Of a DNA stretch of 64,000 bases, positions 53,766-61,680 are shown piece by piece. This stretch comes from Thermocrinis minervae. GTDB lineage: Bacteria; Aquificota; Aquificia; Aquificales; Aquificaceae. Position 1 is the stretch's first letter, and each line of letters starts with the position of its first letter. The notes beneath the pieces were generated by a model. It had not been told where the DNA came from and ran no database searches. It saw nothing but the letters and a program-made list of their open reading frames with translations. The stretch is from assembly GCF_900142435.1 (NCBI RefSeq), contig NZ_LT670846.1, positions 1,206,750 to 1,270,749 of the forward strand. The letters run 5' to 3'. A program made the translations under genes and the position numbers.

Positions 53766-54775
53766 AAATCGGTGTAATTCTCTTTAACATGGGAGGACCA
53801 GACAGCCTAGAGGCCGTAAAACCTTTCCTGTACAACCTTTTCTCCGACAGTGACATAGTGAGATTTCCCAAGCTTCTACAAAAGCCTCTAGCTTTTCTAA
53901 TATCCACCTTGCGAGCAAGGAAAACGAAAAAATACTACGAGCTAATGGGCGGTAAGTCTCCTCAGAAGGAACAAACTCAAAAGCAAGCTGAAAAGCTCCA
54001 GGAGATGCTTGGAGATGATTACAAGGTAGTGGTAGCCTTACGTTATTGGCATCCTTTCACAGAAGAAGCCTTACAGGAGCTTTTCAAAGAACCCATAAGG
54101 GCCCTAGTCCTCCTACCTCTATACCCCCAATACAGCAGAACTACAACAGGATCTTCTTTTAACGAGTTTGACAGGGTATTTCGAAAGATATTCAAAGGTA
54201 AAAGCGGAAGGTATATGGTACTTTCAACTCTTAAGGGTCAAGAGAGACCTTACTACTATAGTTCTTTCATACCCATAGTAAAGGTAAACTGCTACTATAA
54301 CCATCCTACTTACATAAAGGCCATGGTAGAGAACATAAGGGAACACCTTCCTGACTGGAAGGAGTATTTTTTCCTCTTCACAGCCCACAGCCTTCCTGTA
54401 AAGGTAGTTCAGGAAGGAGATCCCTACCAGAAGCAGACAGAAGAAACTGTAAGGCTCATAATGGAACACTTCCCTGGCGTCAGGTACGCTCTAGGCTACC
54501 AGAGTAAGGTAGGTCCTACTAAATGGCTTGAACCTTTTACCGATGAACTTCTCAAGGATGTGGTAAGGTCAGGAGTCAAGAAGATAGCCCTGATACCCGT
54601 TTCCTTTACATGTGAGCATTCGGAAACACTCTACGAGCTAGATCATCTTTATGGAAACATGGCACGACAGATGGGAGTAAACAGCTTCGTAAGGATCCCT
54701 ACCCTTCAGACACACCCCCTCTACATAAAGGCTCTTGCGGAGCTGGTTCATACAGCCGAAAGCCTAATATCTTGA
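53762..54775 (+). CDS. hemH: ferrochelatase
   Basis: Inserts Fe(II) into protoporphyrin (or coproporphyrin) in the last part of heme synthesis. 337 aa, normal. Seen: GVILFNMGGPDSLEAVKPFLYNLFSD at the start, LPLYPQYSRTTTGSSFNEF near 117-135, metal-binding His in LFTAHSLPVKVV near 205 and Glu in PVSFTCEHSETLYELD near 282. Heme serves the cytochromes encoded at 59850-61669. Overlaps hisA by 4 bp and the convergent lolD by 28 bp. Confidence 0.96.
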   Translation: MKIGVILFNMGGPDSLEAVKPFLYNLFSDSDIVRFPKLLQKPLAFLISTLRARKTKKYYELMGGKSPQKEQTQKQAEKLQEMLGDDYKVVVALRYWHPFTEEALQELFKEPIRALVLLPLYPQYSRTTTGSSFNEFDRVFRKIFKGKSGRYMVLSTLKGQERPYYYSSFIPIVKVNCYYNHPTYIKAMVENIREHLPDWKEYFFLFTAHSLPVKVVQEGDPYQKQTEETVRLIMEHFPGVRYALGYQSKVGPTKWLEPFTDELLKDVVRSGVKKIALIPVSFTCEHSETLYELDHLYGNMARQMGVNSFVRIPTLQTHPLYIKALAELVHTAESLIS

Positions 54776-55425
54776 ACTATCCTCCCATCCTTCATCTCAA
54801 CTACCCTTTTGCACATAGCAGCCAGATCCCTCTCGTGGGTTACCATCACTATGGTAGTACCTCGCCTGTTTATTTCCATAAAGATATCCATCACTTTTTT
54901 AGTGTTGGTGCTGTCCAGGTTACCAGTAGGCTCGTCAGCCAGAAGTATCTCTGGATCGTTGGCCAGAGCCCTGGCTATGGCTGTCCTTTGAAGCTCTCCA
55001 CCAGAAACTTGATAAGACTTCCTGTTCTCCTTCCCAGAAAGACCAAGGGATGAGAGTAGCTCCATAGCTCTTTCTCTCGCATACCTTATATTCTTACCTG
55101 CCTTGAGCATGGGAAGCATAACGTTCTCCAGGAGTGTAAACTCAGGAAGTATGTAATGAAACTGGAATACAAAGCCCAGCTTTTCATTACGTATCCTATC
55201 AATCTGGGATCTGTCTGAAAAGTCCACCCTCTTACCATCCAGGTAAACATAACCATGTGTAGGTGCATCCAGCAAGCCCATTATGTAAAGGAGTGAGCTC
55301 TTACCAGAGCCAGAGGCACCAACTATGGCTACAAAGTCACCCTTCTCTACTGTTAAGTTTATGTCCTTGAGTATCTCCTCCTGTGCCACTCTCTTGCTTA
55401 TGTTTTCTAACCTGAGTATCTCCAT
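54748..55425 (-). CDS. lolD: LolD-family ABC transporter ATP-binding protein
   Basis: 225-aa ATPase. Walker A GASGSGKSS (36-44), Q-loop VFQFHYILPEFTLLENV near 91, signature VSGGELQRTAIARAL near 140-154 and Walker B ILLADEPTGNLDS near 159-171. The LPEFTLLENVMLPML segment is typical of LolD and related MacB-type exporters. Partner permeases (LolC/E) are not adjacent, so lipoprotein-release function is by family only. Overlaps hemH by 28 bp at the 3' end. Confidence 0.88.
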   Translation of the reverse strand: MEILRLENISKRVAQEEILKDINLTVEKGDFVAIVGASGSGKSSLLYIMGLLDAPTHGYVYLDGKRVDFSDRSQIDRIRNEKLGFVFQFHYILPEFTLLENVMLPMLKAGKNIRYARERAMELLSSLGLSGKENRKSYQVSGGELQRTAIARALANDPEILLADEPTGNLDSTNTKKVMDIFMEINRRGTTIVMVTHERDLAAMCKRVVEMKDGRIVQDIRLSAV

Positions 55426-55443
55426 GGTTTATACTTAACCTCT

Positions 55444-56721
55444 ATGAATCTTAACAGAGTGTTACACGAGCAGGCAAGGAACCTGATGCCTGGTGGTGTG
55501 AGTTCTCCTGTAAGAGCCTTCAAGGCTGTAGGCGGCGATCCCATAATAGTGCAAAAAGCCTTAGGTTCAAGGATATGGGACGTAGAAGGTAAGGAGTACA
55601 TAGACTATCTGTGTTCCTGGGGACCACTCATCCTCGGCCATGCTCATCCGAGGGTGGTATCGGCCATAAAAAGACAAGCAGAGCTTGGTCTCTCTTACGG
55701 TCTTACCAACGTCCACGAGATAGAGCTCGCAAAGCTGGTAGTAGAGCTTATGCCTTCCGTGGAGATGGTGAGGTTTGTGTCCTCTGGAACAGAGGCTACC
55801 ATGTCAGCTATAAGACTGGCCAGAGGCTACACAGGCAGGAAGTATGTGATCAAGTTTGACGGATGCTACCATGGACATGTAGACAGCCTTTTAGTGAAGG
55901 CAGGTTCTGGCGTTGCTACCCTTGCCATACCAGGAACACCGGGAATACCTGAGGAGATAGCCAACCTTACCATAGTGCTACCCTACAACAACCTTGAAGC
56001 TGTAAAGGAAACCTTTGAGAAATACCAAGATCAGATAGCTTGCATCATAGTAGAGCCAGTAGCCGGAAACATGGGAGTAGTACCCCCAGAAAAGGGTTTT
56101 CTGGAAGGCCTAAGGGAGATAACACTAAAGTATGGAGCCCTTCTTATATTTGACGAGGTGATCACTAACTTCAGGCTATCCTTAGGTGGTGCCCAAGAGT
56201 ATTACGGAGTGCAGCCAGACATAACGTGTATGGGTAAGATACTGGGTGGTGGCATGCCACTCGGTGCTTACGGAGGAAAGAAGGAGATAATGGAGAAGGT
56301 AGCACCTGAGGGACCTGTATACCAAGCAGGAACCCTATCTGGAAACCCTCTTTCCATGGTTGCAGGTATAGAAACCCTAAAGGAGCTGATCGAGACAAAA
56401 CCCTACGAAAGACTAAGAAAGCTAACTCAAAGGCTTACATCTGGAATAAGCGAAATACTAAGCAGGAAAGGTATAGCACACACCATAAACCAAGTGGAAT
56501 CTATGTTTACCGTCTTCTTCACAGAAGGACCAGTAAAGGACTATGAATCAGCAAAAAGGTCAGACCTTGACACCTTTGCAAAGTTCTTCAGGGCACTGTT
56601 AGAAAGAGGTATACTCTTCTCACCTGCCCAGTTTGAAGCCTGGTTCTTGAGCGTAGCTCATACGGACGCAGACGTAGACTTAACCTTAGAAAGGATAGAG
56701 GATGCTGTAAGGGGGTTGTAG
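55444..56721 (+). CDS. hemL: glutamate-1-semialdehyde 2,1-aminomutase
   Basis: PLP enzyme forming 5-aminolevulinate from glutamate semialdehyde; the C5 route of tetrapyrrole synthesis. 425 aa, normal. Seen: MPGGVSSPVRAFKAVGG near the start, SSGTEATMSAIRLARG near 115, FDGCYHGHVDSLLVKAGSG near 138-156, LIFDEVITNFR and the PLP-lysine region MGKILGGGMPLGAYGGK near 260-276. TATACT (55430-55435) is 8 nt before the ATG without an SD. Heads an operon with an unknown 69-aa gene, yggU and ubiX. Confidence 0.97.
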   Translation: MNLNRVLHEQARNLMPGGVSSPVRAFKAVGGDPIIVQKALGSRIWDVEGKEYIDYLCSWGPLILGHAHPRVVSAIKRQAELGLSYGLTNVHEIELAKLVVELMPSVEMVRFVSSGTEATMSAIRLARGYTGRKYVIKFDGCYHGHVDSLLVKAGSGVATLAIPGTPGIPEEIANLTIVLPYNNLEAVKETFEKYQDQIACIIVEPVAGNMGVVPPEKGFLEGLREITLKYGALLIFDEVITNFRLSLGGAQEYYGVQPDITCMGKILGGGMPLGAYGGKKEIMEKVAPEGPVYQAGTLSGNPLSMVAGIETLKELIETKPYERLRKLTQRLTSGISEILSRKGIAHTINQVESMFTVFFTEGPVKDYESAKRSDLDTFAKFFRALLERGILFSPAQFEAWFLSVAHTDADVDLTLERIEDAVRGL

Positions 56722-56722
56722 G

Positions 56723-56932
56723 ATGGAGAAGTTAAGGTGTATGCTCGTGGACTTTGAAGGAAATACAAAGGAGATATCCAGAGCTCTGAGGGAAGTCTTA
56801 GAAGGCATAGAAGGAGAAGGTGGGAGGATAGTAAACGTGCGTGCCGTGTTCGTCAAGGAGCATGGCTTAGATGGCTACAACATCCTCTTCGAGATCTTGT
56901 ACACCTCCACTAAAGAGCTGGAAGAGGCATGA
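56723..56932 (+). CDS. uncharacterised 69-aa protein
   Basis: Small acidic protein I do not recognise. It appears to alternate strand and helix: KLRCMLVDFEGNTKEISRALREVLEGIEGEGGRIVNVRAVFV, then a strand NILFEILYTS. This layout resembles a small ferredoxin-like (ACT-type) alpha/beta fold, but that is only a pattern guess. The ATG follows hemL by 1 bp and the gene overlaps yggU by 4 bp, so it is surely part of the operon. No cysteines besides one near the start and no export signal. Confidence 0.7.
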   Translation: MEKLRCMLVDFEGNTKEISRALREVLEGIEGEGGRIVNVRAVFVKEHGLDGYNILFEILYTSTKELEEA

Positions 56933-57147
56933 TGATCAAAGTGGTGGCCAAGCCAAAGGCAAAAGTGGAGTATGTTAAAAAGCTCTCAGAAGATGAATAC
57001 GAAGTCGCCGTCAAAGAACCACCGGAGGATGGAAAGGCCAACAAGAGGATAGTAGAGCTGCTAGCAGAGTACTTCAAAAAGCCAAAGAGTTCCATAAAAC
57101 TCATAAAAGGACACAGTAGCAGGGTAAAGACCTTTAGCGTAGAATGA
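56929..57147 (+). CDS. yggU: DUF167/YggU family protein
   Basis: 72-aa protein with the DUF167 pattern: VKPKAK-type VVAKPKAKVEYVKKLSEDEYEVAVKEPPEDGKANKRIVELLAEYF, then IKLIKGHSSRVKTF. Function not established in any organism as far as I know. Overlaps its neighbours by 4 bp on both sides (ATGATGA and ATGA). Confidence 0.92.
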   Translation: MMIKVVAKPKAKVEYVKKLSEDEYEVAVKEPPEDGKANKRIVELLAEYFKKPKSSIKLIKGHSSRVKTFSVE

Positions 57148-57722
57148 ACCACCTTGTGGTCTGTATAACTGGTGCAAGCGGAGCAGTATACGGGTACAGA
57201 CTGCTCCAAATTCTAAAGTCCCTCTCCTACAAAGTGGACTTGATCGTATCCAGCTCTGGTTACACAGTCCTTAAAGAAGAGCTTGGCAAGAGTGCACAGG
57301 ATCTGAAGGAAGAGTTCCCAGATTTTGAACTTATACACGAGAAGGATTTTTTACATCCTGTAGCCAGCGGGTCAAGGTTGGTAAAGTATAAAGGGGTGGT
57401 AGTTGCACCCTGCTCTATGAGTACGCTGGGATGTGTAGCAAACGGGATAAACCAAAACCTTATCCACAGAGTCTGCGAAGTAGCACTAAAGGAACGAGTA
57501 CCCTTGGTTCTCCTTGTAAGAGAAGCACCCTACTCCCTCATACACGTGGAAAACATGAAAAAGGTTATCGCAGCCGGAGCTATAGTTATTCCAGCAAGTC
57601 CAGGCTTTTACAATAAACCTAAGAGCATACAAGACCTAGTAGATTTCGTAGTTGGGAAAATCTTAGACGCCCTTAGGATAGAGCATAACGTTTTTAGAAG
57701 ATGGAAAGAAGGTAATCCTTGA
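57144..57722 (+). CDS. ubiX: flavin prenyltransferase UbiX
   Basis: 192-aa enzyme that makes prenylated FMN for UbiD-type decarboxylases. N-terminal ITGASGAVYGYRLLQIL (FMN loop), APCSMSTLGCVANGINQNLIHR and LVREAPYSLIHVENM are family marks. A UbiD-like decarboxylase would be the client; in futalosine organisms the late menaquinone decarboxylation uses such enzymes, which fits MqnA at 12787. Overlaps yggU by 4 bp and the convergent pilD by 29 bp. Confidence 0.95.
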   Translation: MNHLVVCITGASGAVYGYRLLQILKSLSYKVDLIVSSSGYTVLKEELGKSAQDLKEEFPDFELIHEKDFLHPVASGSRLVKYKGVVVAPCSMSTLGCVANGINQNLIHRVCEVALKERVPLVLLVREAPYSLIHVENMKKVIAAGAIVIPASPGFYNKPKSIQDLVDFVVGKILDALRIEHNVFRRWKEGNP

Positions 57723-58440
57723 AGACTAGACCCAAGAAAGCTCCGAGGGATAGAAAAGGTCCATAGGGTATAACGAAATCAAAACTTCTGTGTTTCAGGA
57801 TGATGGGTATGGCGTACAAAAGTCCCAATATGGAACCAAGACTAACGCTAAAGATCACAGCCCACGGACCACCCACAGAACCTATAAAGGCCATAAGCTT
57901 TACATCACCAAACCCAAGGCCCTCCATCTTCCTTACCTTTACATAAAACAGGTAAATGGCCAAGAAGAGACCACCACCCAACAAAGAACCCAGTAAAGAT
58001 TCTGGGAACCTAAGATCATGCCTAAAAAAGGAAGTGATAAGTCCAAAGGCAAGACCACCAAGAGTAAGGCTATCAGGAAGGGTAAAGGTTTGCCAATCTA
58101 TGAAGGAAAGGATAAGGAGAAGAGAAAAGAAGACAAAGTATACAAAAGCTTCAAAGGTAGCTCCCCACTTGTAGTAGGACAGACACGCAAGCGCCCCCGA
58201 CAAAAATTCCACCACTGGGTATCTTAGAGAAATCTTCTCACCACAGTATCTACACCTTCCTCTAAGGATAAGGTATGAAATGATAGGTATGTTGTCGTAG
58301 AACTTTATAGAACTTCCACACTTGGGACAAGAAGAACCAGGCCTGATTATTGACATACCCCTAGGTATCCTGTAGATAAGAACGTTGTAAAAACTCCCAA
58401 GAACAGAACCAATGACAAACAAAAGTACGTATTCAAACAT
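57694..58440 (-). CDS. pilD: type IV prepilin peptidase / leader peptidase
   Basis: 248-aa integral-membrane aspartic peptidase that trims and N-methylates type IV pilins and type II pseudopilins. N-terminal zinc-binding pairs CPKCG and CRYCG (residues about 38-66), catalytic Asp in SFIDWQTFTLPDSLT and the GLGFGDVKLMA motif with the second Asp. About 8 hydrophobic helices. TATAAT (58451-58456) is exactly 10 nt before the ATG, with no SD. No pilin gene adjoins. Confidence 0.94.
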   Translation of the reverse strand: MFEYVLLFVIGSVLGSFYNVLIYRIPRGMSIIRPGSSCPKCGSSIKFYDNIPIISYLILRGRCRYCGEKISLRYPVVEFLSGALACLSYYKWGATFEAFVYFVFFSLLLILSFIDWQTFTLPDSLTLGGLAFGLITSFFRHDLRFPESLLGSLLGGGLFLAIYLFYVKVRKMEGLGFGDVKLMAFIGSVGGPWAVIFSVSLGSILGLLYAIPIILKHRSFDFVIPYGPFLSLGAFLGLVFKDYLLSIF

Positions 58441-58460
58441 ACGGCTTAAAATTATAAGCT
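58441..58460. promoter_or_regulatory. overlapping divergent promoters, pilD / copZ
   Basis: 20-bp spacer. TATAAT on the minus strand (58451-58456) with 10 nt to the pilD ATG, and TAAAAT on the plus strand (58447-58452) with 8 nt to the copZ ATG. No ribosome sites. A compact example of the leaderless divergent arrangement. Confidence 0.6.
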
Positions 58461-58670
58461 ATGGAGAAGGTTATTAAGATAGAAGGGATGACATGTCAGC
58501 ACTGTGTTAACACTGTAAAAAGGGCACTCTATTCTGTAGAAGGTGTGTCTCACGTGGAGGTAAGCTTAGAAGATAAGCTAGCAAAGGTAAGCTTAGAAAA
58601 AGATGTTCCCTTTGAAGAACTAAAGAAAGCTGTTGAGTCCTTTGGGTATAAGGTAGTGGGTGAGGTTTGA
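58461..58670 (+). CDS. copZ: heavy-metal-associated domain protein, CopZ-like copper chaperone
   Basis: 69-aa ferredoxin-like HMA domain. Metal-binding MTCQHC with C12 and C15 in a IEGMTCQHCVNTVKRAL helix start; FGY-type Tyr near the end (ESFGYKVVG) favours copper. It carries Cu(I) to a P-type ATPase, which is not in the window. Its stop codon lies within the start of the kinase-like gene. Confidence 0.92.
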   Translation: MEKVIKIEGMTCQHCVNTVKRALYSVEGVSHVEVSLEDKLAKVSLEKDVPFEELKKAVESFGYKVVGEV

Positions 58671-59256
58671 AGAGTTCAAAAGTAGTCTAGAAAACCTAGA
58701 GAAAATAGGTGAAGGTTGGAGAGGTATAGTATACAAGGCTGTTTACAACTCCAAGCAGGTAGCTGTAAAGGTAGCCAAATCTCCAGAAAAAGAGCACGCT
58801 ATAAGAAAAGAAGCTGAAATTCTCAACGCTCTGAAAGGCAACCATAATTTCCCCCAGATTTTAGTGGTGGGCGAGGACTTTTTTGTCTACGAGTACGTGG
58901 AAGGAACTCCCTTTGAGAAGCTGAACCTTACTCAAAAGGAAAAGCTCCTTGTATACTCCAAACTTCTAGACATAGCTTACTACCTTGATAGCATAGGCAT
59001 AAGCAGGGATGAGTTTCACGATCTTAGGAAGAACTTGTTAATCAAAAGTGATGGAAATCTATGCCTTATGGACTTTGATAGGGCAACCTTTGGTAAAGGT
59101 CATAACTTGACACAGTTCTTGCAACTTTTGAGAAGGGAAGGTTTAATAACACATGAGGAGGCCATAAGCCTTGGAAAGGAGTACAGAAAAGAACCCAAGA
59201 AAACTTATCTACATCTTAAAACCCTCCTTGAAAGACTTGTACAAGAAGCTACTTAG
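58660..59256 (+). CDS. small protein-kinase-like protein (atypical Ser/Thr kinase)
   Basis: 198-aa single-domain kinase-like protein. Gly-rich loop GEGWRGIVYK (17-26), catalytic-type lysine K37 in VAVKVAK, Glu E52 in the helix C position, catalytic-loop-like HDLRKNLLI (120-128) and DFDRA in place of DFG (138-142). This resembles the RIO/Bud32-like small predicted kinases (COG2112 type) common in archaea. The substrate is unknown. The GTG start overlaps the copZ stop; the 3' end runs into the DNA glycosylase gene. No activation segment of typical length is seen. Confidence 0.75.
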   Translation: MRFEEFKSSLENLEKIGEGWRGIVYKAVYNSKQVAVKVAKSPEKEHAIRKEAEILNALKGNHNFPQILVVGEDFFVYEYVEGTPFEKLNLTQKEKLLVYSKLLDIAYYLDSIGISRDEFHDLRKNLLIKSDGNLCLMDFDRATFGKGHNLTQFLQLLRREGLITHEEAISLGKEYRKEPKKTYLHLKTLLERLVQEAT

Positions 59257-59911
59257 TCTATACGGACCTCAAAACTGGTGGCCGGTAGACAAGAAATACC
59301 ATGCTATGCATGGAACAGATCCAAGAGAGGAAGTAATAATAGGTGCCATACTTACCCAAAACACCAGCTGGAAAAATGTAGAAAAAGCTCTAGAAAGGCT
59401 CAAAAACTATGGCAAACTATCCCTTGACTTTATCCTAGAATGCCCTACAGAGAAACTAGAAGACCTCATAAAACCAGCAGGTTTCTACAGACAGAAAGCC
59501 AAAAGACTAAAAGCTGTGGCAAGAGCTCTCCACCCTCTAGAGAGGATAAAAAGGATAACAAGGGAAGAACTCTTAAGGATTGATGGTGTCGGTCCAGAGA
59601 CGGCAGACGTTATACTCCTCTATGCCTTCGATGTTGAAAGCTTCGTGGTGGACAAGTACACGATTAGGTTCATGGAAAGGTTTTATGGTATCAGAAAAAA
59701 CTACCATCAGATGAAGGCCTTGTTTGAAGAAAGCTTGGAGAAGGATTTAACTGTCTACAAGGAATTTCATGCTCTTATAGATGAACATGCTAAAAGGTAC
59801 TGTAAAAAGGCACCCCTCTGCGAGGAGTGCCCTGTAAACTCTTGGTGTCTTAGTGCAGTCCCATCTTTTCAAGAAGTTTCTTTCTCCAGATCCAGAGAAG
59901 AAGCCCCATAA
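59228..59911 (+). CDS. endonuclease III-family DNA glycosylase with [4Fe-4S] cluster (MagIII-like)
   Basis: 227-aa helix-hairpin-helix glycosylase. GAILTQNTSWKNVEKAL near the N-terminus, HhH LLRIDGVGPETADVIL, the catalytic Asp in FVVDKYTIRF and the Fe-S cysteines in CKKAPLCEECPVNSWC. The lysine that gives Nth its lyase activity is replaced (GVGPETAD), so it is likely a monofunctional glycosylase, as in MagIII 3-methyladenine enzymes. Start uncertain: no ATG; TTG 59228 is chosen as it precedes LKDLYKKLLSLYG, which aligns with the family start, and shortens overlap with the kinase gene (alternative TTG 59171). 62-bp overlap with the cytochrome c1 gene. Confidence 0.82.
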   Translation: MKDLYKKLLSLYGPQNWWPVDKKYHAMHGTDPREEVIIGAILTQNTSWKNVEKALERLKNYGKLSLDFILECPTEKLEDLIKPAGFYRQKAKRLKAVARALHPLERIKRITREELLRIDGVGPETADVILLYAFDVESFVVDKYTIRFMERFYGIRKNYHQMKALFEESLEKDLTVYKEFHALIDEHAKRYCKKAPLCEECPVNSWCLSAVPSFQEVSFSRSREEAP

Positions 59912-60482
59912 GGATAAGGTAGCCTATGGTAAACACACCCATAAGTGCCCTTTTGTTCTTCTCAGCGGGGTCTGGCTCGGATACAGACCTAAGGTAGGCT
60001 ACTATCTTGGCTGTTTCCTCAGGTCTGCCCGTCATGACAGGTGGCATGCTAGTTCCAGGTAGGACCTTTTGAGGTTCAAGTATGAAGTTGTAAAGATACT
60101 CTGGACCTCTTGCGATATACATAGTGGAAAGGTCTGGGGGTACCTTACCAAAAGATTCCTTTAGGGCCATAAGGTCTGAGTAGAAGGTAGCCTCGTAAAC
60201 GTCCCTAGGTAAGACCTTACCGTACTTCTCCTGTAGAGCTTTTAGGTTAGGATTTGCCTGGATGGAGGCGGGGTAGACAGCATCGTACCTTACAGAGTGA
60301 CAGGACTGACAGTTCTGCTCAAATAGCTGCTTGCCTTCTTTAGCATACCTGCCGTAGTCCTCTATTATCTTCATGTGCTCGGCTGGAACTTTATAGCTTT
60401 CGTGCGCCACAAAGGGATTGTGGAACCAGAGTACGAAGAAGAAAAGGACTGTTATGACAGTAAAGAATGCCGTCCTTATCAT
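59850..60482 (-). CDS. petC: cytochrome c1-like membrane c-type cytochrome of bc1 complex
   Basis: 210-aa membrane-anchored cytochrome. N-terminal hydrophobic helix (about 5-20), heme site CQSCH (C58-H62), axial Met in GTSMPPV (M146) and a C-terminal membrane anchor (about 183-200, ILMGLLLWIW). Transfers electrons from the Rieske protein to soluble cytochrome c. Third gene of the Rieske-cytochrome b-cytochrome c1 operon. Overlaps petB by 4 bp and the glycosylase gene by 62 bp at the 3' end. Confidence 0.93.
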   Translation of the reverse strand: MIRTAFFTVITVLFFFVLWFHNPFVAHESYKVPAEHMKIIEDYGRYAKEGKQLFEQNCQSCHSVRYDAVYPASIQANPNLKALQEKYGKVLPRDVYEATFYSDLMALKESFGKVPPDLSTMYIARGPEYLYNFILEPQKVLPGTSMPPVMTGRPEETAKIVAYLRSVSEPDPAEKNKRALMGVFTIGYLILMGLLLWIWRKKLLEKMGLH

Positions 60483-61669
60483 TGCTCCTTACCTCCTTTG
60501 GCCTTGTACCATCCCCATTCTACTATGGAGATTATGGGCAGAGACAGGAAGAAACCTACGAATCCTACGGTAAATATCAGACCAAGCATAGCGTTGGTAG
60601 GTGTAGGAGGCATAGTTCCCAGTATGGTAAGAGCTATGGAGGATATTACCAGTACGAGGAAAGCTATAAAGAAGAGAGGTCTATTGCGTGCACTCCTTAA
60701 GGGTGAGAAGTCTAAGAAGGGAAGTACGAGTAGCAGAAGCAGAGCTATGTTAAACACCACAAAACCTAAGAACTTTTCGGGTATAGATCTGAAGATGGTG
60801 TAATAGGCCAGCAGGTACCACTCGGGAGCTATGTGAGGGGGTGTCTTGAAGGGGTCAGCAGGTTCAAAGTTATCAGGTGGTGTAAAGTGGCTCATGTGGA
60901 AGAACACGAAGAAGAAGAAGAGTGCCAGGTACCACATAACGTAAGCGCCTTCCTTTAAAGTCATGTAAGGATGGAAGGGCACACCTTCCTTCTTCTTGTC
61001 TATCTCCCTGCCCTCTGGGTTTGATATACCGTTGGCCCTAACTAGGTAAAGGTGGAAGCCTACGAGTCCAAGGAGTATAAGGGGAAGCAACCAGATGTGA
61101 AGACCGAAGAACCTTCCAAGGGTAATCTGTCCAAGTTCATAACCTCCCTTCATCAGAACGGATATGGTCTCACCTATCACACCAGGTATGGCTGTGGGTA
61201 TCTCTGTGGTAACTACCATACCCCAGTAGGATAGCTGACCCCAAGGCAGAAGGTATCCAGAGAGGGCAGTCATGAGAAGGACGAAGTATATGAGCCATCC
61301 CACCATCCAAGTTAGTTCTCTTGGCTTCTTATAAGCGTTGTAGTAGATACCTGTGAGCATATGGAGGTAGACTATAGCCAGGAAAAAGTTAGCACCTGCT
61401 GCGTGGACGTTTCTTATGAGCCACATGAAGGGTATCTCTTTCATTATGGTATAGTTGACGCTGTCAAATGCCTTGTAGATGTTGGGTTGATAGTACATGA
61501 CCAAGAAGATTCCAGAGATTATCTGAATGGCAAAAGCCACTAAGGCCATAACACCAAAGGCATAGGGGAAGGTGAGGTTCTTAGGAACCTTGTAGTCTAT
61601 CATCTGAGACTGCCATAGTTCAGAAAGCTTAGCTCTTTCGTCTATCCATCTCTTTATCATCCCTATCAT
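60479..61669 (-). CDS. petB: cytochrome b of the bc1 complex
   Basis: 396-aa integral membrane subunit holding both b hemes and quinone sites. GGYELGQITLGRFFGLHIWLLP, the His-bearing NVHAAGANFFLAIVYLHML near 85-103 and the Qo-site motif TPPHIAPEWYLLAYYTIFRSIP (PEWY) near 271-292 are visible. About 8 hydrophobic helices. Follows the Rieske gene by 11 bp with an AAGGAGGT site. Confidence 0.97.
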   Translation of the reverse strand: MIGMIKRWIDERAKLSELWQSQMIDYKVPKNLTFPYAFGVMALVAFAIQIISGIFLVMYYQPNIYKAFDSVNYTIMKEIPFMWLIRNVHAAGANFFLAIVYLHMLTGIYYNAYKKPRELTWMVGWLIYFVLLMTALSGYLLPWGQLSYWGMVVTTEIPTAIPGVIGETISVLMKGGYELGQITLGRFFGLHIWLLPLILLGLVGFHLYLVRANGISNPEGREIDKKKEGVPFHPYMTLKEGAYVMWYLALFFFFVFFHMSHFTPPDNFEPADPFKTPPHIAPEWYLLAYYTIFRSIPEKFLGFVVFNIALLLLLVLPFLDFSPLRSARNRPLFFIAFLVLVISSIALTILGTMPPTPTNAMLGLIFTVGFVGFFLSLPIISIVEWGWYKAKGGKEQ

Positions 61670-61680
61670 GGCCTACCTCC

